From CAKZNE01 sp040222435 (GTDB lineage Bacteria; Bacteroidota; Bacteroidia; Flavobacteriales; Schleiferiaceae): a DNA stretch of 64,000 bases. This document shows, in pieces, positions 25,492 through 34,126 of this stretch (its first letter is position 1; each line of letters begins with the position of its first letter). The translations under genes were made by a program, and so were the position numbers. The stretch is taken from positions 1,240,001 to 1,304,000 of the forward strand of contig OZ243107.1 of the NCBI GenBank assembly GCA_965212245.1, written 5' to 3'. The notes below the pieces were generated by a model, which was not told the origin of the DNA, did no database searches, and saw only the letters and a list, made by a program, of their open reading frames with translations.

Positions 25492-27690
25492 TTAGAACCA
25501 AAATCCGAGACTAATGTAAGTATAAATATCGCTATGGTTGGTGCTGCCCATTACGTTGATTTCCAGTGGTCCAAAGGGGCTGTCATAACTATAGCCAAGA
25601 CTGTATCCATCCAGAATCACATCCGAGTCAAAGATGTCATCAAAAGAACTTTCAAGCTTTCCTACATTACCACGTAACAAAATATAATTGTCCTTAAAAA
25701 ACTCAAAGTGAATGTCGCCCTTTAACACCAGGGCATTGCGACCAATGAGTTCCATATAGCGGTAGCCCACAAAAGGGTAAATGTAATTGATGTAGTTACG
25801 CCCCATACTACCCAGAAAAATATTGTAAGGAAAGTCAGGGTTAGGGCCAATAGTGGTAGCGCCAAAAATCCTGCTGATAAGTGTTAGCTGGGGAGTAATG
25901 GGAATAACCTGGCTGTAGCTGAGATCAATTACCGAAGAAGGCTCAAAAAAGCGGGACAGGTTATCATGACGTGATATAATACGTCCCATCCCCGATATTT
26001 TAAAACCACGGGTGGGAAAGTTAGCCCGGTTATACGAGTCAAAATCTATGAAACCGTAGTAATTGATATAATCGGCATTTACATCCACTTCTTCCAGTGC
26101 TTCCAGGTCTTGCGAAAGGTCTATACCTTCCAGCTGTATACCCCCCCCAATGGCGTAAGCATCGTATAGGGTAGACTGAAGGAAAAGGTCAATGGAATAA
26201 TCCAGATAAACCAGTTGGTTGGTTGGTTTTCGGTTTTGGTAAAGGCGCGTTTCAAAACGGTTGGCCCTGAGTTTAAGCCCCAGGGTTGGCAACAATCCAC
26301 GATCTACAAAGTAGTTGAGCCACACTCTTGGGTTATCTCCAATGGCGAGGTCAAAGCTGAAACGGGAGTTTTTAAACAACAGGTTCCTGCGGGTATAATT
26401 CAGCAGTAAAGCAGTTTTAAAATCATCGTCATAATGCAAGCCTATACGCAGGTGTGAGAGCGAGGGGTTTTCACGTACGTTTATGTTGAGCTGGTAGCCC
26501 GTGTCTAAAGGAGTAAGGGTATAATCAACCGTTTCAAAATACTTGGAACCATATAGCCGGTCAATTCCCTCATCCAGCCTTGAAAGACTGCAATATTCCT
26601 GATCGTCAATACGTAATTTGCTGAGAATATAATCTGTAGTGGAGTTCTCGTTACCGCAAATCTCCACTTTACCTACGTAAAAATTCTGAAGGGGCACCGC
26701 ATCGTATTCTGAACGGTCTATGCGCTGCCCGCCCCTTAATTTCGCAAGAGCTTTAAGCTCCGGCCATTTTTTGAGTGCCGCATGGCGGCCGGAAGCCACA
26801 ATGGTATCAAACAAGTCAAAAGAGGTAATACCTCCCTCCGGTATTTCAGGTTTAATAAGCAGGTTTACGGAATCCAGCTGTCGCGTATATTCTGTAGCAT
26901 TTACAAACGATGAAGTCTGTTCCAGAATACGGACTACCGAGTTTAATTCATCCTTGCCGTAGAGAAAGTCCTGTACGTCAACCCCAATGATGTAATCCAT
27001 GCCCCGTTCAAGCAATAACTCTACTGGAAAATTATTGGCCACCCCCCCATCCACATACATTTTTCCGTTTAGTTCATAGGGTGTAAACAGCGAGGGGAAA
27101 GCGGAGCTGGCGCGCAGGGCATCCAGTAACCGGCCATCTTCAAAAACCTCCAGTTTTCCATTCTCCAGGTTGGTGGCCACGCAGGCAAAGGGGATAGGGA
27201 AGTCTTTAAAACTGGCATATTGATAGCTGCTCTGGGTAAGCATACTGAGTTCCTTGAGTATATACTGAGCATAATTAAGCCCGGTGGGTAAACGTACCTT
27301 TCCTTTATTTACAGGGAAGGTAAGCACATAGCGCGATTCAGATTTACGGTCAAAGTAACTTAAACGGTCACGGGGTATTTCATTGCGAAGCAGGGCGTCC
27401 CAGTCTACCTGGCGGAGGTAATTCTCAATTTCATCAACGGTATAGCCAAGAGCATACATGGCACCCACAATGGCGCCCATGCTGGTGCCGCTGATGTAGT
27501 CTATCTTAATGCCGGCCTCTTCAATAATACGCAGGGCCCCGATCTGGGCCATGCACTTAGCCCCGCCCCCGCTCAGCACAAGGCCTACCCTTAGCTGGTT
27601 CGACTCTTCCTCTACGGAATCAGCAATTGCCTGGCCATTCATGTAAAAGCCGGGAAAAAGCAAGCCTATAATCACGAGGATCCGGTGCAT
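25492..27690 (-). CDS. Patatin-like phospholipase with POTRA and outer-membrane barrel (type Vd-like)
   Basis: A 732-residue protein. After a signal peptide (MHRILVIIGLLFPGFYMNGQ) comes a patatin hydrolase domain (~35-330). It has the oxyanion-hole glycines (LSGGGAKCMAQIGAL), the nucleophile elbow GTSMG and the second member of the Ser-Asp dyad in VDGGVANNFP. A POTRA-like segment (~345-410) and a C-terminal bacterial surface antigen barrel (~420-732, ending with an aromatic residue, LGFWF) follow. This is the layout of PlpD-type (type Vd) secretion, where the barrel moves the lipase to the cell surface. The usual oxyanion arginine is Lys-Cys here (GGGAKC). Substrates are probably phospholipids. 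Confidence 0.9.
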   Translation of the reverse strand: MHRILVIIGLLFPGFYMNGQAIADSVEEESNQLRVGLVLSGGGAKCMAQIGALRIIEEAGIKIDYISGTSMGAIVGAMYALGYTVDEIENYLRQVDWDALLRNEIPRDRLSYFDRKSESRYVLTFPVNKGKVRLPTGLNYAQYILKELSMLTQSSYQYASFKDFPIPFACVATNLENGKLEVFEDGRLLDALRASSAFPSLFTPYELNGKMYVDGGVANNFPVELLLERGMDYIIGVDVQDFLYGKDELNSVVRILEQTSSFVNATEYTRQLDSVNLLIKPEIPEGGITSFDLFDTIVASGRHAALKKWPELKALAKLRGGQRIDRSEYDAVPLQNFYVGKVEICGNENSTTDYILSKLRIDDQEYCSLSRLDEGIDRLYGSKYFETVDYTLTPLDTGYQLNINVRENPSLSHLRIGLHYDDDFKTALLLNYTRRNLLFKNSRFSFDLAIGDNPRVWLNYFVDRGLLPTLGLKLRANRFETRLYQNRKPTNQLVYLDYSIDLFLQSTLYDAYAIGGGIQLEGIDLSQDLEALEEVDVNADYINYYGFIDFDSYNRANFPTRGFKISGMGRIISRHDNLSRFFEPSSVIDLSYSQVIPITPQLTLISRIFGATTIGPNPDFPYNIFLGSMGRNYINYIYPFVGYRYMELIGRNALVLKGDIHFEFFKDNYILLRGNVGKLESSFDDIFDSDVILDGYSLGYSYDSPFGPLEINVMGSTNHSDIYTYISLGFWF

Positions 27691-27710
27691 GTTATACTTG
27701 CATTACAGGT

Positions 27711-29510
27711 TTAGGTTTGTTTTGCAAAATAGGTGATTATTTTTTTGGCGCGGGCCATACCTACAACTTCTGTTAACAGCTCTTCATTGGCTTCTTTTAC
27801 TTTTTTTACAGACTTAAAATGGCGCAGCAATTCTTTTACCGTAGCTTCACCTATGCCGGGAATGGCTCCCAGCTCTGATTTAAAGGTGCCTTTGCTTCTG
27901 CGATTACGGTGATGGGTAATACCAAAGCGGTGCGCTTCATCACGCAGGCGTTGCACCACTTTTAAAGTTTCGGATCGCTTATCCAGGTAAAGCGGGTATT
28001 TATCTCCCGGAAAGTATAGTTCTTCCAGCCGCTTGGCAATACCCAGAATGGCTATTTTACCGCGTAAATCCAGCTTTTCCAAAGCTTTTAAAGCTGCGTT
28101 AAGCTGCCCTTTTCCTCCGTCAATTACAATAAGCTGAGGCAGGGACTCATCTTCATTTAATAAACGATTGTAACGCCTGAAAACCACTTCTTCCATACTG
28201 GCAAAATCATCAGGGCCTTCCACGGTCTTAATATTAAAATGCCGGTAATCCTTTTTACTGGGTTTACCATCCTTAAAAACCACACACGCTGCCACGGGGT
28301 TGGTTCCCTGAATGTTGGAGTTGTCAAAACACTCAATGTGGCGAGGCTCCTCACGCAGCCGAAGGTCTTCCTTCATCTGTTGCATCAGGCGGTTGGCGTG
28401 CCGGTCCGGATCCACGATCTGTATATTCTTCAGCTTTTCCAGACGGAAGTAACGGGCATTCTTCATGCTCAGTTCCACCAGGTGCTTTTTATCGCCCCGC
28501 TGGGGTACATGCAATTTTATATCCGGTATTTCCAGGTCTACTTTATGCGACAAATAAATTTCGCGGGAGGTGGATTTAAAAAGTTGCCGGATTTCGGGTA
28601 TGGTCATTTCCAACAGCTCTTCAGGGCTTTCATCCAGTTTTTTCTTCAGTTCAAGGGTGTGTGCCTGTAATACAGCTCCATCAATAATTTTAAGGTAGTT
28701 CACATAGCCAAATTCCGCATCGGTAATTACCGAGAACACATCTACGTTGGTAATAGTGGGATGTACCACCGTAGACTTGGACTGGTAGCGGTCTACCATC
28801 TCGTATTTCTCCTTCGTTTTCTGGGCTTCTTCAAAACGAAGCTCTGAGGCCTGTTGTTGCATTTGTTTCTCCAGCATGCGCTTTACTGCAGTCAGGTTAC
28901 CCTTGATCAGTTCACGGGCAGACTCCACATCTTTCAGATAAGCCGCTTCACTTTGTCTCCCCTCACAAGGCCCTAAACAGTTGCCGATGTGGTATTCCAG
29001 GCATACTCTGAATTTTCCATCGGCAATATTTTCAGGGCTCAGGTTGAGTTTACAGGTGCGAATGGGGTATAACTGGCGGATAAGGTCCAGTACGGTTTTC
29101 ATCACTTTTACTGAAGCGTAAGGACCGAAGTATTCAGAGCCATCCTGTACTTGATTGCGGGTGGGGAAAATACGGGGAAAGCGTTCATTCTTAATGCAAA
29201 TCCAGGGATATGTTTTATCGTCTTTGAGGTTAACATTATAACGGGGCTGGTACTCCTTGATCAGGTTATTCTCCAGTAAAAGAGCATCAAACTCGGTTTC
29301 CGTAATAATGATCTTCACATCTTCTATCCTGCGCACCAGCATATAGGTGCGCGCATTATCATGACTCTTGGTAAAATAAGATGAAACTCTTTTTTTGAGG
29401 TCTTTCGCCTTACCGATGTAGAGTATTTTCCCATTCTTATCCAGGTGTTGATATACCCCGGGTTTGTTGGGAAGGGTTTTGAGGATATTCCGAATTTTAT
29501 CCGATGCCAT
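27711..29510 (-). CDS. uvrC: Excinuclease ABC subunit C
   Basis: A 599-residue nucleotide-excision repair nuclease that makes both incisions around UvrB-bound DNA damage. The N-terminal GIY-YIG domain (PGVYQHLDKNGKILYIGKAK), a cysteine-rich segment (CLEYHIGNCLGPCEG), a UVR motif (EEAQKTKEKYEMVDRYQS), the RNase H-like C-terminal domain with IECFDNSNIQG and VIDGGKGQL, and a terminal helix-hairpin-helix (LGAIPGIGEATVKELLRHF) are all present. The length is normal. The start ATG lies 29 nt from the divergent mutT start, and a -7 box ends 4 nt before the ATG. Confidence 0.97.
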   Translation of the reverse strand: MASDKIRNILKTLPNKPGVYQHLDKNGKILYIGKAKDLKKRVSSYFTKSHDNARTYMLVRRIEDVKIIITETEFDALLLENNLIKEYQPRYNVNLKDDKTYPWICIKNERFPRIFPTRNQVQDGSEYFGPYASVKVMKTVLDLIRQLYPIRTCKLNLSPENIADGKFRVCLEYHIGNCLGPCEGRQSEAAYLKDVESARELIKGNLTAVKRMLEKQMQQQASELRFEEAQKTKEKYEMVDRYQSKSTVVHPTITNVDVFSVITDAEFGYVNYLKIIDGAVLQAHTLELKKKLDESPEELLEMTIPEIRQLFKSTSREIYLSHKVDLEIPDIKLHVPQRGDKKHLVELSMKNARYFRLEKLKNIQIVDPDRHANRLMQQMKEDLRLREEPRHIECFDNSNIQGTNPVAACVVFKDGKPSKKDYRHFNIKTVEGPDDFASMEEVVFRRYNRLLNEDESLPQLIVIDGGKGQLNAALKALEKLDLRGKIAILGIAKRLEELYFPGDKYPLYLDKRSETLKVVQRLRDEAHRFGITHHRNRRSKGTFKSELGAIPGIGEATVKELLRHFKSVKKVKEANEELLTEVVGMARAKKIITYFAKQT

Positions 29511-29514
29511 TGCA

Positions 29515-29532
29515 CAAAAGTAAGTATCATTG
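29515..29532. promoter_or_regulatory. Divergent -7 boxes for uvrC and mutT
   Basis: On the minus strand TACTTTTG (29522-29515) ends 4 nt before the uvrC ATG. On the plus strand TATCATTG (29525-29532), one mismatch from TAnnTTTG, ends 7 nt before the mutT ATG. The whole intergenic gap is 29 nt, so both transcripts would be leaderless or nearly so. Confidence 0.5.
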
Positions 29533-29539
29533 TTAGCTT

Positions 29540-29923
29540 ATGATAAAAGTGGTTTGCGGTGTAATTATTGATGGCAAAAAAGTATTGTTGGCCCAGCGTT
29601 CTGTGCAAATGGAGCACCCTTTAAAATGGGAGTTTCCGGGTGGGAAAATGGAAAATGATGAAACGCCTGGGGAAGCTCTAAAAAGAGAGCTTCTGGAAGA
29701 ACTGAATATGAATATTCACGTTAACTTGGTATTAAAACCCGTGTTTTGGACGTACCCGGAGAAAGAAGTAAAACTAATCCCCTTGCTTTGCAAGTGGACG
29801 GGTGGAGCAATTTTGACCCGTGAGCACCAGCAGCTTAAATGGTGTAATTGGAATGAGTTACAAAACATGGATGTATTGGAGGCAGACATTGCCATTGTGA
29901 ATGAAATAGAAAGGTTTTTATGA
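29540..29923 (+). CDS. mutT: MutT-type Nudix hydrolase (8-oxo-dGTP diphosphatase)
   Basis: A 127-residue Nudix protein that would remove oxidised purine nucleotides such as 8-oxo-dGTP from the pool. The Nudix box is complete: GGKMENDETPGEALKRELLE, continuing EL, with the GX5EX7REUXEE pattern. The surroundings (LLAQRSVQMEHPLKWEFPGG and the C-terminal QLKWCNWNELQNMD) are typical of MutT of normal length. It is divergent from uvrC and overlaps the following VOC-type gene by 4 nt, placing two DNA-protection genes on one short divergent promoter region. Confidence 0.92.
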   Translation: MIKVVCGVIIDGKKVLLAQRSVQMEHPLKWEFPGGKMENDETPGEALKRELLEELNMNIHVNLVLKPVFWTYPEKEVKLIPLLCKWTGGAILTREHQQLKWCNWNELQNMDVLEADIAIVNEIERFL

Positions 29924-30612
29924 GGCTTAAGCACGTTAAACTTTCCAGCGCACATATAGATCAGCTAAAGTATTTTTATGCGGATAAATTTGGTTTTCCG
30001 GTGGTGAAGGAAGAGGAAGGAGAAATTACCTTTGAATTGGGAAAATCGCGGCTTACGTTTGTCAAGAACCGGCTTCAAAATGCATATTACCACTTTGCTT
30101 TTAACATACCCATAGCTCAACTGGAAGAAGCTTTGCGGTGGGCCCGTCAACGGGTGGAGATCTTAACGTATCAAAAAAAAGAGATCCAGGATTTTTCATC
30201 ATGGAAAGCTAAATCTTTCTATTTCCTGGACCCTGCCGGTAATATTGTAGAGTTTATTGGTCGCGAACGTATAGAGGAGCCACTAAGAGATAAGTTCGGG
30301 GTAAAGAGTATTCTGAATATAAGCGAAGTGGGTGTGCCGGTATTTCAGGTATCGTCTGCTTTTAATATGCTCCATGAAAAAACGGGCATTGAAAAGTTTG
30401 ACTATAATGACAATACATTTTGTGCCTGCGGGAATGATGAAGGCTTGTTTATTATTGTAGACAAAGCTGAGAAGCGCTGGTTTCCCACCGATCAGAGTGC
30501 AAGGTCATTTCCCTTAACAGTTGATTTTGAGCTGGACGGGCACCCTTATACGCTGGGCTTGCAGCCCGGAGATAGTTTCCAGGTTACCGATCGCGCCAAA
30601 AAGGAAGCTTAA
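29920..30612 (+). CDS. VOC family protein, two-module
   Basis: A 230-residue protein. Residues ~1-110 show a vicinal oxygen chelate module, opening LKHVKLSSAHIDQLKYFYAD and closing with the conserved FLDPAGNIVEFIGRE turn. The second half (~115-225) is a related but weaker module, ending in VDFELDGHPYTLGLQPGDSF. The start overlaps the mutT stop (ATGA), implying coupling. The metal-site residues appear incomplete in the second half. The function is not recognisable; a ring-cleaving or small-molecule-binding role is only a family-level guess. Confidence 0.75.
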   Translation: MRLKHVKLSSAHIDQLKYFYADKFGFPVVKEEEGEITFELGKSRLTFVKNRLQNAYYHFAFNIPIAQLEEALRWARQRVEILTYQKKEIQDFSSWKAKSFYFLDPAGNIVEFIGRERIEEPLRDKFGVKSILNISEVGVPVFQVSSAFNMLHEKTGIEKFDYNDNTFCACGNDEGLFIIVDKAEKRWFPTDQSARSFPLTVDFELDGHPYTLGLQPGDSFQVTDRAKKEA

Positions 30613-31745
30613 AAATACTTCATCACTTCATCCACAATTATGTGAAAGTCAGCAGGATGTTCATCTTTTTTGTCTAGCCTGCTGTGACCCAGGCGTACTA
30701 TAACCAAGTCTTTTTCAGGTATTACAATTATATACTGACCCAAAAATCCACGCATCTGGTATACATGAGTAAGATGATCATCCGTATCTATCCAAAATGA
30801 ATAGCCATAATGGTTAACTGCACCTGGTTGAGTGGCCATAGCCACAAAAGCAGAATCTATAATTGGCTTACCATTCCAACTTCCGTGGTTTATAAGTAGT
30901 TTGCCAAAGCGGGCAAAATCACGCGCATTGGAATTAAAGCAGCAATAGGCTATTTCCACACCGTCTTTATGATCCAGGTGCCATTTGGCATCCCAGCGCG
31001 CCTGTATCGGGGTCCATAATACTTCTGAAGCAAACTGACTAAGGGTTTGTTTTGTGGCCCTCTGCACCACCAGCCCCAGCAATTGAGTTGCCCCACTTTG
31101 GTATTCCCAGGTTTCTCCGGGAGGACTTACCACCGGCACTTCATTTAGTAAAAGCTGTTCTACATCCGGTCCGTAATAAGCCTTTGCCGTAATGTCAAAA
31201 GGATCCTGATAATGTTCATTCCATTGTAAACCGGCTGTCATAGTGCTCAGGTGTTTGAGCTGGAGTTCATTGCGATAAGCCCCTTCCAGTTCCGGTAAAT
31301 ATGCAGAGGCATAGTCATCCCAGCTTTGAATATACCCTTTTTGAATAGCTGCCTGAGCCAGAAGGGTAATAATGCTCTTGGCCATGGAAAACGAATTGGA
31401 ATGTGAAGAATCACTGTAACCATCCCAGTATTCCTCGTGGACAAGCTTATCATTTTTAACTACCAGAAAGGCTACAGATTTGGTTTCTTCCAGCGTAGAC
31501 CGCAAAAGGCTGCTCAACTCTTTAGTGTTGTAATCCTCCGCAAGGCTCCATTCTTTAGGGTCAGAGGCGTGTATCGTGCGGGTGTCAAAAAACCGCATAT
31601 CATCAATGGTGCCGGAACTTTCACCATGCAGGTACGTGGCCCATACACCTTTTAACAGATATTGATTATTGGTGAGGATAAGACCCAACACTGTGAGGCC
31701 CAGTATGAGAAAGGTAGCGGCAAGGGTCCGAAGAAGAAATTTCAT
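30609..31745 (-). CDS. Serine hydrolase, beta-lactamase class C-like
   Basis: A 378-residue membrane-anchored or exported hydrolase. One N-terminal helix (LLRTLAATFLILGLTVLGLI) is followed by the class C/esterase fold with the SxxK motif (SFSMAKSI) and the tyrosine motif YQSG in place of the usual YxN. The C-terminal HxG-like segment reads RLGHSR. Such proteins hydrolyse esters or D-peptides and are rarely true beta-lactamases. ATG 31745 is chosen, because the upstream ATG (31766) adds seven residues before the membrane helix. It converges on the VOC gene (4-nt shared end). Confidence 0.85.
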   Translation of the reverse strand: MKFLLRTLAATFLILGLTVLGLILTNNQYLLKGVWATYLHGESSGTIDDMRFFDTRTIHASDPKEWSLAEDYNTKELSSLLRSTLEETKSVAFLVVKNDKLVHEEYWDGYSDSSHSNSFSMAKSIITLLAQAAIQKGYIQSWDDYASAYLPELEGAYRNELQLKHLSTMTAGLQWNEHYQDPFDITAKAYYGPDVEQLLLNEVPVVSPPGETWEYQSGATQLLGLVVQRATKQTLSQFASEVLWTPIQARWDAKWHLDHKDGVEIAYCCFNSNARDFARFGKLLINHGSWNGKPIIDSAFVAMATQPGAVNHYGYSFWIDTDDHLTHVYQMRGFLGQYIIVIPEKDLVIVRLGHSRLDKKDEHPADFHIIVDEVMKYF

Positions 31746-31800
31746 GGATACGGTTATTGGGGACATAATTTAGTAAAACCTCCAGAATAGCCGGAGACGG

Positions 31801-32499
31801 TCATATCAATTCTACTTCAAAAATTTCAGCGAAATAGTGTTTTACCTTATTTTTAATATCATTCATTGGGATTTTTTCTCCCAGTTCCTTCTGAAGAGAG
31901 GTTACACCTTTATCAGCAATGCCACAGGGCACAATGTGGGTAAAGTAATCCAGGTTGGTATTTATATTAAACGCCCAGCCATGCATGGTTACCCAGCGAC
32001 TGGCCCGTACACCCAGGGCCAGTATTTTACGGGCCGTTGGTTTATCGCTATCCAGCCATACTCCGGTTTGGCCTTTGGAACGCTCTCCGGCAAGGCCGTA
32101 ATCAGCCAGAATACGGATAAATATTTCTTCCAGGTACCGCAGGTATTTGTGCACATCGGGAAAAAAATGATCAAGGTCCAGAATAGGGTAACCCACCAGC
32201 TGCCCGGGGCCATGGTACGTAATATCACCCCCACGATTGATCTTATAGTATACCGCTCCTGCTTCCTGCAATTGCTTTTTATTGATCAGGAGATGTTCTT
32301 CCTGCCCTGATTTTCCCAGGGTATATACGTGTGGGTGTTCACAAAACAAAAGATGATTATGGGTGGGTAATTGCGCATCGGCTTCCCTCTTCCGGTTGTT
32401 GAACTTACGCTGTATGGTACCGTCAAAGAGTTGTTCCTGAAAGTCCCAGGCCTCTTTGTAGTCCACAAGCCCCAGATCCCGGAAAAAAACCTCTTTCAT
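31801..32499 (-). CDS. lipB: Octanoyl-[ACP]:protein N-octanoyltransferase
   Basis: A 232-residue cytoplasmic enzyme that moves octanoyl groups from acyl carrier protein to the lipoyl domains of 2-oxoacid dehydrogenases, the first step of de novo lipoate synthesis. The signatures are NRGGDITYHGPGQLVGYPIL, the lysine region TARKILALGVRASR, the HGWAFNINTNLDYF block and the catalytic cysteine in IVPCGIADKGVTSL. It starts 1 nt within the end of the phosphosugar isomerase gene, so the two are coupled. Confidence 0.95.
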   Translation of the reverse strand: MKEVFFRDLGLVDYKEAWDFQEQLFDGTIQRKFNNRKREADAQLPTHNHLLFCEHPHVYTLGKSGQEEHLLINKKQLQEAGAVYYKINRGGDITYHGPGQLVGYPILDLDHFFPDVHKYLRYLEEIFIRILADYGLAGERSKGQTGVWLDSDKPTARKILALGVRASRWVTMHGWAFNINTNLDYFTHIVPCGIADKGVTSLQKELGEKIPMNDIKNKVKHYFAEIFEVELI

Positions 32500-33488
32500 T
32501 AAAGCGGAACTTTGGAAAGCTCAGCTTTGAGCCGGTCAATAGATTTGATGTCTATAATATCTACCTGGTTGATTTCAGAAAGGTAGTAGGAAACCCAATC
32601 ACCAAAGTGCACCAGGTATAAGGTCCGCTGCAAGGCAGTTTCACCTTTACTCCACACTTCGGCAAGAGTACTGGTTTTTTGACCGATGATCTCTTTTATG
32701 ATCTCAATTCGTTTTTGATTTCGGTCAAAATCAGAAGTATTTCGTAAAAATACTGCGGCAAAATTATCTGAACCACCTTCCCAGCCTACCAGCTCGTTGT
32801 GATTCATCTCAGGAATTTCAGCTTCCCAGGATAACATCTTGGCATTTTCATTTAATTGCTGACGCCAGCGGGAAGCTATCCCATATTGACCGCTTACTGC
32901 GTATAAAACGGGTACTTTATCTTTCAGTTGATGCGCCAGCTCTTCGGCCAGTTTCATGGAATTACCCTCTTCTTGATCCAGCATTTTTACGGCTGCGGGG
33001 AGATCTTCTCTTACGTTAAAATCGGCAATTCCGTAAAATTCAAGCATATACGCCAGAAAAGCGAAGGAGTAGGCAAACATGCTGCGGGGTGGATGGCCAC
33101 CGGTCATGCTCAAGGTGTTCAGATTTTCCTTTTGGGCAATAGCTTGTAGTTCACCCCCGGAAGTGATACAGGCCAGTATAGCTTTACGGGATAAAGCCTG
33201 GCGGGTGGCCCAAAGTGTTTCCTCGGTATTACCGCTGTACGAACAGGCAATGACCAAGGTGTTTTCACCTACAAAGGCGGGAATAGTATAATCTTTATTG
33301 ACAAGCACCGGCACGTCTGCCATTCCTGAGGCCAGGTCGCTAATAATAGTGCCTCCAATCCCGGAACCGCCTAAGCCGGTGATCAAAACATTATGAATGG
33401 GTTGAGAAGGCTTTTTAAAGGAAGAAGCTTTAATGGTATGAAGCGCTTCTTCTACATGTTGACTAAACTGCGCAATCAGGTTTTTCAC
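32499..33488 (-). CDS. Bifunctional phosphoglucose/phosphomannose isomerase-like (SIS domain)
   Basis: A 329-residue protein with two sugar-isomerase (SIS) domains. The first shows NVLITGLGGSGIGGTI and the serine-rich VIACSYSGNTEETL sugar-phosphate loop; the second contains the catalytic block ISSGQYG-like VSGQYGIASRWRQQLNENAK and EMNHNELVGWEG. Enzymes of this type interconvert glucose-6-P or mannose-6-P with fructose-6-P. It is coupled to lipB by a 1-nt overlap, and no dedicated sugar gene is adjacent. The exact substrate preference is inferred from the family only. Confidence 0.9.
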   Translation of the reverse strand: MKNLIAQFSQHVEEALHTIKASSFKKPSQPIHNVLITGLGGSGIGGTIISDLASGMADVPVLVNKDYTIPAFVGENTLVIACSYSGNTEETLWATRQALSRKAILACITSGGELQAIAQKENLNTLSMTGGHPPRSMFAYSFAFLAYMLEFYGIADFNVREDLPAAVKMLDQEEGNSMKLAEELAHQLKDKVPVLYAVSGQYGIASRWRQQLNENAKMLSWEAEIPEMNHNELVGWEGGSDNFAAVFLRNTSDFDRNQKRIEIIKEIIGQKTSTLAEVWSKGETALQRTLYLVHFGDWVSYYLSEINQVDIIDIKSIDRLKAELSKVPL

Positions 33489-33599
33489 GACACTTGAATT
33501 AAACTTCCAAAACTAAGCTTTATAAGTAAAAGAGCCGTTTCCCGGGTATCAAATTATAGTATCAGCTTATTGAAGAATATAAGCCTTGAGTTTCCCGGG

Positions 33600-33932
33600 T
33601 CATGCTCTTCGGGGAGACAGAATTCCATTGATACTTTGAAGAAAGGCTTGTAATTCCTCAAGCTTATCCACAGTGGCCTGTTCTCCTTTTTTACTCAGAC
33701 TGTAATACTTCCGGGTGCGGTTATCCACCTCGGCCAATTCAATGTCAAGAAAACCGTGGGCCTCAAGTTTGTGCAGAGCAGGGTAAAGAGCACCTTCCGT
33801 AACATGAATGGTTTCACCGGATAGTTTGTGGATATTCTTAATGATCTCGTAGCCATACATACGACCACTGTCTGCCAGAAGCTTGAGAATGATAGTGGAC
33901 AAAGTGCCCTTTAGAAGTTGTGAACCGGCCAT
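33600..33932 (-). CDS. PadR family transcriptional regulator
   Basis: A 110-residue winged-helix regulator: QLLKGTLSTIILKLLADSGR, then MYGYEIIKNIHKLSGE, and the wing VTEGALYPALHKLEAHGFLD, all standard PadR signatures. These small repressors usually control a nearby efflux pump or membrane protein, but the neighbours here (phosphosugar isomerase and lspA) are housekeeping genes, so the target may be elsewhere. A -7 box ends 4 nt upstream of the ATG, so the transcript is probably leaderless. An ATACAT/ATGTAT inverted repeat (33931-33962) could be its own operator. Confidence 0.9.
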   Translation of the reverse strand: MAGSQLLKGTLSTIILKLLADSGRMYGYEIIKNIHKLSGETIHVTEGALYPALHKLEAHGFLDIELAEVDNRTRKYYSLSKKGEQATVDKLEELQAFLQSINGILSPRRA

Positions 33933-33936
33933 ACAT

Positions 33937-33944
33937 CAAAGATA
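33937..33944 (-). promoter_or_regulatory. -7 promoter box of padR-type gene
   Basis: On the minus strand TATCTTTG sits 4 nt before the ATG, giving a predicted leaderless transcript. It lies within the ATACAT (33931-33936) and ATGTAT (33957-33962) arms of a candidate PadR operator. Confidence 0.5.
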
Positions 33945-34126
33945 CCTATTTTTCCAATGTATGTGTGGCTGCAGGAAATTTTAAATGCAGTGTATGGGAG
34001 GTATAGATGGTATACAGGTGTAATGTGTGCCTATTAATTTTTAAGCTGTTCATGCAAATCGCAGTCCTGAACAAGACCAAAAAGGGATGGACTCAAACTA
34101 CCAGAAATAATAGGACTTTTTTTAAC

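Noticed and set aside
33534..33600. Terminator formed by the two GTTTCCCGGGT copies
   Set aside because: The copies are direct repeats whose pairing relies only on the palindromic CCCGGG core, with no T tract; too weak to call.
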